Assembly: GCA_033557685.1 (NCBI GenBank)
Contig: JAWQRN010000136.1
Coordinates: forward strand, 1 to 36,634
Direction of reading: 5' to 3'
Length of the DNA: 36,634 nt
DNA from: Sperchopsis tessellata
Taxonomy: Eukaryota; Arthropoda; Insecta; Coleoptera; Hydrophilidae
Part shown: positions 8,841 through 20,800 of the stretch, piece after piece
How the letters are laid out: every line of letters begins with the position of its first letter
Numbering within the stretch: position 1 is the stretch's first letter
The notes under the pieces: generated by a model
Seen by the model: the letters and a program-made list of their open reading frames with translations, nothing else
What the model was told of the DNA's origin: nothing
Databases searched by the model: none
Translations under genes and position numbers: made by a program

Positions 8841-11800
8841 CTGAAAAAAAAAACAAAAATATTTTAGACTTTATTTTACTAGAACATATTTCAATAGCAT
8901 ATTTATAGTTTTACCTCAAAAATAGCCACAAACATGAACTTTATAGCCACATGAAACCAATGTTCTTTTGTTAGCATATATTCGTTCTCTTCATTTGGAC
9001 TATAACGTCTTCCAAAATAGTGGCAAACGCTGTCTTCTAATGTATCATCATCCGAAAAACTTGTAATAATATCTTTACTATTTTTTTTTTGTACGTAGTC
9101 TCCCATATCAAAACCTGGAAGAGTTTTGCAAACAATAATATGTGTTCAATGTATTGTTATCGTATACTGTACTTGATAAAGTGCTGTATAAGTATCCTTT
9201 CATACGATATGTGTCAATTTCATGGTAGATTACTCTTGAAATTATATCACTTGTAAATGAAATAATGAAAGCCTAGAAAATAAAAAATATCATTAAATAG
9301 AGAAATCTTTGGCTAGATTATGAAAAGTCTTTTTAGAATTTATTTGGAAGTACTGAAAAAAAAATGTCTCAAGAAAGTTGTACCGCCCTTGGCCACGAAA
9401 ATGTACTTTTTTGAACCTTAAGGGAGACACGACTCCAGCTAGATCCAAGCCTCGGCGATTATGTGGTCGTGGGTAAGAGAATTTTTAGACTGGTAAAAAA
9501 ATAAATCAAAATCTATGGGCGCCAATATAAAAAAAATAGATTAATAACTCATAATTCTAACCGAATGTCGGACAATCAAATTTGCCTTGAAACAAAGGAC
9601 CAAACAAATTATAAATATATCCACCGAAGTGGTATATTTCTAAAGGAATTTACACAATTGCACTAAATATTCATCGTTCATATCTTGACGGTGCTTTACG
9701 GACTTTCTCTATGTCCTATCCTCGATAACTATCGAAGCAGACTCCCGATTCACTCTCCAATGACAAGTACACCTGCTCTGCCCCACCAACCACCAGTAGC
9801 ATTCAAAATAAAAACATTCGATAAAATAGGGCAAACGGAGGAAGGCAAACACTTTACCAGATATCACCAGTAATGTGCGGATATTATTCCAATAGACGAA
9901 ATAGAGTAAAACTAAGTAGCATACAAGGCATCTCGTAGCTCAGTGGCTAAGTACTAGGTTTTTAAGCGTGGGGTCTCGGGTTCGAGTCCCAAAGGCTGTC
10001 GACTTTTTGTGATTAGGGAAATGTCTTTGTAGTTCTCGTCTTCCGGGAGGGACGTAAACCGGTGGGTCCTATGTGTTGTAGGTAAAATGAAGACCACGTG
10101 CACGTAAAAGCACCCAATTTCAGTTGGAACACTGGATGCGGAAAAATTACCAAGTGAGGGAGCCTAATCCCTGGCGTCGGTGGTTGGCCATAGCAGCGGA
10201 AATAGGCGTTAAATAAACAAACAAACAAACTAAGTAGCATACTTAGACACGCTACAAAGTCTGAAATAATTACCTTCCACGGTTTTATTTATAGGAAAAC
10301 AAAATCTGAGTGTAGGCGCTGAAACTTGCTGACGTTGAATCTACTGTTAGAAGGTATACTTTTAAGGAGAGTGATGTTACTTCTACGAATGAACTCAACA
10401 CACATATCCAGCCCGAGCCAAACCCTACTTATATAGGACCAGTAAGAGGTGGGATATATAGGCATGGGCGGTGTGATTCTATTCTGACAGTTTATAGTGT
10501 ATATAGAAGGAAAGAAGGGAGTAGAGTATCCTCCAAATTAATCAGAAACTGAAAACCTAGCTGAAGAACTTCGAGCAAATAATGGGACTGATGAGGATAT
10601 CTAAACAAAATAAACCTAGATAATGCAGGTATTTGTTCTTGCAATGCCTATCCTCTCTGGATGTTGGCGTTCATCTTGGACCAAATAACTTTATCTAAAT
10701 AAGGTGATCTAGGCCATTCCCAGCAAATGTCTGAGGTTCTTCAGCCATGATGTTCTTGGCTACCAGGACCTCTTATATTACCCTATAGAATTAGCTGTAA
10801 CTTGTGTTACTTTTCGCTGCATATCCCATTCTCAAAGTATACTAACTTTCTGGTCTTGACTGTCGTTAGTATTTCTAGATCTTTTGCATCCTTTCCATTA
10901 CTATAATGTTCGTGAAATGATGCGTGTACAATACCCCAATCATACGAAGAAAACACCACATTTCTAAGGACTTTTGTCGCTTACATGAAACCTCCGGCAG
11001 AGTGCTGGCTTCTAGGCCGTATAAAAGGACATAATACATATTGATGCTTCAATCCAGACTCAAATGTGTAAATTGAGGCTCATATTACAAAGTACTTTTA
11101 TCATATGATGTACCTCTGGCTATTTCGATTCTGCATCGTTATACTTGTGTGTGATTCCATTTCTTATTAAGACTGCATATATAGATATGCGATTCCATCT
11201 AATCGGTTTAGTGAGCAATGTTTTGCTAGAAATTGAGTGTTTTCTGTGTTTTTCCTACTTACTACCATTGCTTGAGTTTTATGCAGGTACTACCGACTCA
11301 ATTCACCATATTGCAATTCTTGGTTGAAATTCCTTTATTAGGCCAGTTGTTGATGAAAACTTTATAACCTCACTCTCTAAAAACCACATCGTGCGTGAAA
11401 ATGGAAGAAACCACAAAATACCAACTTTAGTAGAACTCGAATCCTAAGTCAGTACCAAAACAAGCAATAAAAACCTGAAATCGTTTGTCGAACTCCATTA
11501 AATTCTATTTAAAAAATTAAAAGGAAACACCATATACACTCTTCAGGACTTCATCGATTATCTGTGCAAGTATTTGTTTGGAATATAGATGTGAAGCTGA
11601 TTCTGGGCCCCCATGATATGGAATTGTTAAAGTGTTTTGTTTATCTTTAACTAAATTTGTTTTTTAATTAGCTATCTTAATACAATTTATTTAATATTTT
11701 AACTTTTGATATTGTATTCTAACAACAGTATTGTGCGAATTAATGTGAACATTGAGCATTTCTTTATTTTTTTAAGATGGCTGCTGTTTCTATACATATC

Positions 11801-14800
11801 ACATATCCTGTCATTCTGCAATAAGTTATTGTCAATGTCAATTGATTCGCCAGTTACTTTCACTGAGTTACACATGTTTTTGTGGATTAGTGAGAAATAA
11901 TATATTTTGGTTGGCTTTTCGTGTTTTATGGCATCATGGATATTACGCCAAGGAAAAGAAAAAAAATAATTACACTTAATGAGCACACATCCATGACGCA
12001 GAGACATTGCTAGTGAGTGTTCCATATACTTGGGAGCTGTAAACAAGATAATCAAACAAAAAAGGGAGACTGGATCAGTTGAAGTTTAACGAAAGAGGAA
12101 ATGTGGAAGAAAAAGGAAGATAACTCCCCAAGATGAATCCTTTCCTTTGAGAAATAGCAAATTGAACCCTAGAAAGGTAAGCTATGATCTTCAGCAAGAT
12201 TTAGAAAAGGCTGGAGTTAAAATTCACGGCTCTACAATTCGTAGACACCTTTTAGAGGGAAGAAGAAAAACAGTAAGACCAAAAAAAGCAACTTCTGATG
12301 GAGGGTATGATGAAAAAAAGGCTGACTTGGGTCAAAAATATGCTCATTGAAAAGTTGACTGCAGCTCACTTGGTGCAAATAGTGAAATATCCAGTGAAAA
12401 AGATGCTTTGGGGCTGTTTTTCATTTATGGGAACAGGAAAACATACCCATCGAAGCCATGATGAACAGTGAAAAATATAAAGTGATATTCGAAACATGTT
12501 TGTCCAGAGAACTGAAAAGAGTTCAAGCAGTTGGCGAACCAATCGCCCAGCAAAATTCAGCACCATGTAATGTTTCCAAGAAGATGTTGAAATATTTCAA
12601 GGAAAAAAGGTGATTCTTCTAGATTGGCCAGGAAACTCACCAGATCTCGATCCCACTGTAAACGTGTGGTTTATATGCAAGGCCAGATTGGTAAACATGG
12701 TTTGTACAACAAAGGATAAGATGATTGAAACGGTCATTCAGGTGTGATTCCGAGATGACAAAATCAAAAAGAATTGCAAAAAATATTCCGAACCAATTTG
12801 TAGCTGTAATACAAGCCAGAGGGGAAAATATCCCCTATTGAATAACACTAAAAGATATATAAACTAGTACTGTATATATTTTTTTCTTTCAATAAATGAT
12901 ATTTAACATAAATCTGCCTGTCTTCACAATAATTCACACAATACTGTATATACAGTGGCATTATCCCCTTTGGGGAACCTCTAACTCCTATTGGAGTTTT
13001 TTTGTAAACAAATTAAATAAAATTAAAAGTAATAAATTATTTAATTCTGTACGTAGACTTCCAGGGTTTTGGAAGTTTCGTCTACCATTGCAGGGGACAT
13101 TATCAAGACATGTAGCTCAGAAAAGTGCAAGGTGTGGGTGCCAACCATCTCTAAAAAGTGCAAAGTGCTAGTCAATGAATAAAAGGAATTCGTGGTGTAC
13201 CGGTAGACATATATATAGCATGGCCAGGCACCAATATGATTCCTACTCAGCAAAGGAGCCTACAGTTTGGCTTGTCAGTCTCCTATTAGCTGACAGGATC
13301 CTGGTGGGGCGTAATCCTTTCGGAGCTTGAACCCAAATTCGATAAAATGTATTTCCAAGAAGATACAAGAAAAAACCGACCTTTGATGAAAATCAGCGAA
13401 ATCCTTCCATCTTCAAAAAATTAAATTCTTTTGCAATCGGCTGAAGTATACATAATTCCATGTTCATGTGGTTTACTGTACATAGGTCAGATAAAAAGAA
13501 GGATCTCCACTCGAATTAAAAGTAAACCCGTTTCAAATAATTTGTCAAGTCCATACCTTTCTCACTCATATATATTGCAAAAAGCAGGAATTCATAGACC
13601 ATCTTGTTCAGATTGCAATACTATATATACGGACAAACCGTACGAAACTTTAAAACCAGCACCGATGAACATTTACAAGAATACAGAAAGTTGATAGATT
13701 TCGACATTCCACCATACACTTAGTCAAAATTTGCTAATCACCTGTTGGAAAAAGGACATTCTTTAGAAGTCATATTTGACACAACTCATTTTAAAGACAT
13801 GGACATGTATTACTTACGAGATTAGAAGTGTGAAAATTTTTAAACATAAGGCATAACATAAAAGTAATATGTGACCAGGAGACGGCCGGCTTTTTGTGAT
13901 TAGGGAAAAGTTTATATGGTGCTCTTCTTCCAGGAGGGATGGAAAACTGTGGGTCTCGTGTATTATAGGTAAATGAAAACCCAATTCCAGTTGGATCACT
14001 GGATTATGCAAAATTTCCAGGTGTGGGAGCCTAATCCCTGGCACCTGTGATTGGTCATAGCAACAGAAATAGGCCAACGTTAAATAAACAAACATATATA
14101 ATTATATACATATATATATATATTAGTATGGATGTTTTCGTGGGTGTAGTATGAATAAGATGAATTCTGAGAAGAATGACCTTTTTGATGTGTTTATTGA
14201 GACAAAACAGTTCATTTCTATTTTAACAGCTTCCCGTAAAGTTCGGTGTTTTGTCTAAATAAACACGATGATAGTTTGCACGTGGAAAACAGTTATTGAT
14301 AAATCGAGTTTTAGCCGTAAAATTGCACGACGCCAATAGTAGTAGTAGTAGTAGTAATTAATGTTTATTAAACATAAAAATTCCAAATAATACATTCATT
14401 CAAAAATCTTGAATGCTTTTAGCAACTCGTTCATTTCGTTTGTTGGCCAGCAAAACAATGTCATCTGCGAATGAAAGAGCTCTTACCTTTTGCTGGTATA
14501 ACACTATTCCTCCAACTTTTCCTGTTCTCTCTCCACGATGCCAATAGGAAACACTCTAAAACCTAATGCGTCAATCACAGCTCTCTCTTTCACCAATCAC
14601 CATGCAGTGTAAAGTAGAAGAGTATATATAAAGTCCATCACTTGATCAAGTTCAGTCATTCGCTCGAAATGTCTCTGACTGACTCGGCCGAAAGCTTATC
14701 AAAAAGCTCGTTCATTTCAAAACGAAGAAGCACATACATGGGATAAATCTCGAAAATCATCTTATATATATATATATATATTTATATGATACTGTTATTA

Positions 14801-17800
14801 TTTAGGCATATGCATGTATGTAATACACTATAAAGTTGTACTTTGTAAATACAGATTCTATCTATATATCAATAGCTTCTCTGAATTATCTGGGGAAATA
14901 TGAAGGCTCTCGAGCCAATACTTTAGTATCTTTGAACATACTGGCATGGAGGCATGAAAAGTATGTTTTTTTTAAATATAGCAAAGAAAGATATTATAGC
15001 ATTAAAAAACAAAAGAAAGAAATGACAAAGTTAAAATAACTATTTTTGTAAGTTGTTTTCGGTGTTTTCATGTAGTAGGTTAGTAAACAATCTAACTGAC
15101 AATGATACTTTTTCTACTTGGCATGAGAATAAAACTAATTTAAATAAATAAGCGTGGATTGAAATTTTGTCAACGCTGGAAAGCTGAATTGGATTCAACA
15201 CGAAAATTTTTAAAAAAAATTTTATTGCACATCTTCATAAGGATTTTTATCTGTCTAACTGTCTTATATTAATTAAATATAATATCAGAACGTGCAAAAT
15301 TTAACAAATATTACAAAAACAATAATATTCCAAGCAGAATATTTGTTGTGCATTCAGAAGATGCAAGATGTTTCAAAATCTAAAAAGGTATTACATTTGT
15401 TACTACGCCGATGTAAGTGATTCCTTGTAATATTCCATTCCATGCTTCTAAACCAGAGACTCTTCTGCCAACAGCTCTTTGATTTACTTTGGTTAAAGCA
15501 ATTGCATCTGTCCTAAGTTTAACAATGTTAAAGATCAATGCAAAGAACGGAGCTAGAGGAAATGCTGCTACAAAAAATACAACCAATCCATAATGGGCTA
15601 CTGTAACATAAATTTAAATATTGAGTCAAAAATGTTTTTCAAAAAAAGAGTGATAAGAAAATGAAAACACCCAGAGAGAGTGACTAATTTTTCACCAAAA
15701 CTTGTATACGTGTTTGGTATTACAAGAAAATTCAGCCAGTAGTTTTCTATTAACATGTGTAGCAAGGATAACTTTGCACCTTTTGACGTTTTCCAAGTTA
15801 ACCTTCTACCATGGCTACCTAGATCTCAAAACTTATCGTATACTGGGTAAAAAATAGGTTAAACTGTATAATAGCGTTATGATTCTTATACTTTCGTATG
15901 GTAGTGAAACATGGGAACCACAGAAGAGGAAGATAAATGTAGTGTATAAGGACATCTTAAAAGTGTATACAAAAAGAAATGGATTCATAGGGTGTACTTG
16001 TGTTGAGTGATATTTGTAATGTTACCAAAGAAAACAACCGCTAAAACATACAATGACACAGGTCTATCAGTCTCATGTGCCATTTACTCAAAATTTTCTT
16101 AAAAATAATTAATTACCGCATATATAGAAAGTGCAAAGAATATCTTAGCAGGACTCAATTTGGATTTCGTAATGGCTTCAGCACAAGGGAAGCTTTATTC
16201 GGAATAAATGTGCTTGCTCAAAGATGTCGAGATATGTCAATTGATATATATGCCTGTTTCATAAATTTTCAGGTTCATTGACTGGTTCAAGCATGGAGTG
16301 CTGATGGCCATTCTTACAGATATTGGGCTGGACGGCAAAGGGCATTTGCATTATCGCGAATTTATACTGGAGTCAAACTGCAGTAGTCAAAATAGACAAT
16401 GATACTTCAGAAACACTAAACATCGAAAGGGGCGTTAGACAAGGCTGCATCTTATCACCTGTACTATTTAATGTCTATAGCGAAAAAATATTTAGAGAAG
16501 CACTTTACGAACATCAAGAAGGCATCATAGTAAAAGGAGAAGTCATAAATAATCTTCGATATGCAGACGATACTGTGCATATAGCCACTAGTCAAAAAGA
16601 CCTGCAAAACATAATCAAAAGGGTTATTGACTAATGTATGGAAGCCAGGCTCAATTTAAACATAAAAAAAAACCAAGGTAATTGTCGTCAGTAAAAATCA
16701 AAATGTGAGAGAGAATATTACTGTCAATGGTAAAAGACTAGAGCAGGTAACTCAAATAAGGTATCTTGGTTGTCAAATAGACAACAATGGAGTCAGCCGG
16801 GGGAAATCAGAGCACACATCGAACAGGCACAAATAGTGTTTAGGGAGATGGGCAGAGTTTTATGCAGCAGAGACCTTAATTTGTCTTAACGAACTCGTTT
16901 ACTTTGCTGCTAGGTATTTTCTACTCTACTATATAGAGTAGAGGCCTGGACTTTAAACAAAACTGACTTGGCACGACTTGAGGCATTCGAAATGTGGTGC
17001 TACAGAAGAGTCTTCAGGGTTTCATGGGTGGAAAGAATTTGCAATTCCAAGATATTGGACCGTTTAAACAAGAACACCGAGATTGCAAGTACCATAAAAA
17101 GAAGGAAGTTGGAATATTTTGGAGGGCAGAGGTACAGACTGTTGCAGAACATCATGCAAGGCAAAATAGCAGGTAATCAAAGTCCAGGTTGTGAATCTTG
17201 AGAATAATTTATGACCTGGTGAGGGTTAAAAGAAATTGGAGAACCCGATACAACAATGAGCTGTATCAACCGTACGATGACACTGACTTGCAACTGTAAT
17301 TAAATTGCGAATGTTGAAGTGCATTGAATGATATCGGTCAAACCGGTCGCAATATTATGTATATATTAAAATATTTTGTGAAACGACAATATTTTATTTG
17401 TTTTATTTTTTAAATTATACTTTACTTTACGTAGCAAATTGGTGGGGTGGCCACATGCATTATACGATAAAGCCATCGATATAATTCATTGTTTCACTTA
17501 ATTAATTTATTTTGGTTAACCCAATGATATTTAAAATGAAATAAATTAAGTAATTACTTCTGAGTGTTCCATTTTTTATATCACTTAATATGTCTTCAAA
17601 GATCTTACCGGCATCGGTGTATTTACGGAGCAAAGGATATTCCTCTGATTTATTGAGAATATAATCTTCCTCCCACCTAGTGCTGGAGTCTATTTCATTT
17701 TTTTTCCATTTCTTAATTTTTTGCCTTATAATGCTAAAACATATAAATTCAGAATGGTTTTCAAACTGTATAATAATGATATTTAGTTTTTACTCATATA

Positions 17801-20800
17801 ACAGGGGTACATTTTTCGTCATAATTCTTCCTAACAGCTCAATGAAAAAGAATATTCCTAAATCAAAAATGCATCCAGGTGGATCACATTGCTCTGCACC
17901 AATCCGAAAAAATGTTCTGTATTGATTTTCATCACCTGGGTATGTGTAGAACTTGCCCTTAAAAATTATTTACTATTAGAATCTTAGACTAAATATAACT
18001 AAAATGGAAGCAATTGAAGGAGCTAAGTATAATAACGATAATATTTATTCATCTATTAATAGGCATTACACTTCGAATATTTAAAATCACACAGCACCAT
18101 CACATCCATAAAAACACCTTTCCTGGGCCTACATATATATGTTTTATACCTCTTTCCTCACTTATTCTTTCTAAATGCCCAAACCTGCGAAACACACCCT
18201 CACATCACATTTATTCAACACCCATGAATGTCTAACCCTAATACTTAATAAAAGACTTCCACGGTTATTATTTATTTGAATGGTGTTTCCGATTGTAGAC
18301 GCTCTGAAAAGTGCCGTTGTTTTTTTCAATGTTGTAACGGACATTTTCAAAGTCAGTGATTTACATTTATATGTATTTCCCTGCAATATATATAAACAAT
18401 ACTGAGGTCAAAAGGTCATTTTATTGTGGTATTGCTTCTACCCTGGACTCCATGTATTCTTGTATGGTATAGAAGGCTTGATCTACCAATCTTTGTTTCA
18501 CCCACATCTTGAAGGGGTTCGGCTGCATCTGCTTGATGTCGTCCGGTAGTACATTATATAGTAGTAGTGCCCAATAGTTAGTACTTTGTTGGGCTATTTT
18601 GACTCTGTTCCTGGTATTGTAACCTTGTAAAAGAGAATTTGTTGGTAATTCTGACTTTCTCTTGTGCACATTCAGTAGGCAGGTAAGTATGAATACACTG
18701 GTAATTGTCAATATTTTTAAATTCATATATAACGCTCTGCAACTCTCACTTTCCAAGGATAAGTTGGTCTGTTCTTTTAAAGTATTTATATATTTTTGTT
18801 TGTACTTACAAAAGAAGTGTCATCAGCAAACAGACATATAGTATCCGCTCTTACACTCTATGTTGTCATTCATATATAGCAGAAAAAGAATTAACCTAAG
18901 AATGGATCTTTGCGGCACTCCTCTCTCTACTAGTTTCCAGTCAGAGACTTAAATTTTCCAAGCAACTTGTTGTGAGCGTTCCCTCATATATGACGTCATA
19001 AATTTATAAGGTATACCACGTATACCATATTTCCACATCTTGTCCAAGAGTATCTCATGGGCCACCATATCGAAGGCTTTACTCAGATTGCAGAGGGTGA
19101 TCTGGGAGTACCTGCCCCTCAATATTTGACTGATGATGTCTACCATTGCTGTTAAGGTAGAATGATTCTTTCTACAGGCATTTTGGTTTCTATTAATTAT
19201 ATTATTCCTTTCCAGAACATGTACTTGCCACTTTTTAAAGGAAAGTCAGTTGCATTGTTATACAACTGCCTACTTTCTTCAACATAATTGTAGCAATATC
19301 GTAAACATCTTTAGTTGGCTTCCATTTTATTTTGTTTATGACATTTAGTATTTCTTGTGATGTAACTGGTTCCAATAATAAGGAATACATTGTTTTTTAT
19401 TTGTAGTCTTGTTGCGTCCAATGTGTCTGATACCTTAATTAGCTCGGTTTTTCCAATGTTTGAGAAATATGTGTTTATGCGGTTGTATATTGCTGGTATT
19501 TATCTTAAGATTTAATTTCCCTGTTTCCTGTTTGACAACCTTACAGATGGCTTTTTGTGTATCAAAAGATTTTTCAATAAATAGACTGTTTGCAAGTCTT
19601 TTTGTGTCATCGACCTTTATTATATACAACATCAAGGATTGTGTAGATGATATCCGATTCATGTTTTACATGCCTTAGGTTATCTGTATTCCAATCTTTG
19701 TTTTGTTTTTTGACTGTTGCTCCTGTTAGTTTCAAGAAAAGCCTTATTAAAATTTGTTTGTAGCACATTTTGAAAGCCAAAGGCTTCCTCCGCTTCTATG
19801 TCGTTTTTGTATTTCACACTCGTCTACTGATTGCATTGTTTTTGAATATTTGAATGTTTTCTTCCTGATTCTTATTAATTGATGTTTCCCCATTTTAGAT
19901 CCATGCAGTGTGAAGTACAAACACTGCTCTTTGTGATCCGCTATGTGAAGATTTTTTGTTCCCGTCCGGTAGGTTTCTTCAAGAATGTTTAAGAAAAAAT
20001 TGTCTATGCATGAACGACTCGTCTCTGTTACTTTAGACAGCTCATTAAACAGCAGAAGCATATCATTTTCTCGCATGACTGTCAAAAGATTTTCCTTGTT
20101 TGTTGATTGTACAAGCAGGTTCAAATTGTAATTTCCAACGATAAATATATAATGTTTAATAAAGGAACTTGTTATTTTTTTTATATTTATATATATATAT
20201 ATATTTATAGGTTTCCGTTTGGCGGAGTATAAATACCCACCACTAATGTATTTAAAGTTGGCAGGTGATGTTACTTCAACGAATGAACTGGACACACTAA
20301 ACCAGTATCGACTGGGTCATGTACATATAGGCAAGGGCTTGAGTGGAGGATGCGTACTGGGGTGGTGCAGTTCCATTCAGATGGTTATTATCAAGTGTAG
20401 AAGGACAGAATTCAGCCAGGAGGTTTTCCAAGTGATTGGAAACTGAAAACCATCATCCCTATTAATATAGTTGAGGCAATTATAAACCTCAATTGATTCT
20501 CTGAATTTTTTGAAGAAATACGACTTTGGTATTTTCAAACATAATGTTTTCATGAGGATGTTCAGCCATGGCTGATTGACGAGTACAGCATTTGTGCTCC
20601 TGTAGATGAGTAGCAATTATACGCTATCTCCTATATAAACCTTACCACAGGAACAAGGGATCTGATAAATCTCTTTGCTTTGCAGGAAGAACTTATATTA
20701 TCTTCTAAATAGGAGAGAAGACCATTGTGATGTCAAATTTTCTTAGAAAGAAGGCAATTTTGTCCGTTATATCCTTGACGAATAGTAGAGAGCTGTTGCT

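Noticed and set aside
8521..8856. 111-codon minus-strand open frame
   Set aside because: It covers the last anoctamin exon but in another frame; the spliced frame HFIILLNGII...LKKK matches the family, this one does not.
9931..9995. tRNA gene
   Set aside because: A and B boxes are present, but the same head with the same downstream body recurs at 22208 and 29290 and copy 1 has a target-site duplication, so it is a SINE head. I did not find a complete cloverleaf with a paired acceptor stem.
10586..10610. hammerhead core CTGATGAGGATATCTAAAC
   Set aside because: It has the CUGAUGA box but TAAAC in place of GAAAC and no convincing helix II; it is also not at the position of the motif shared by the other copies.
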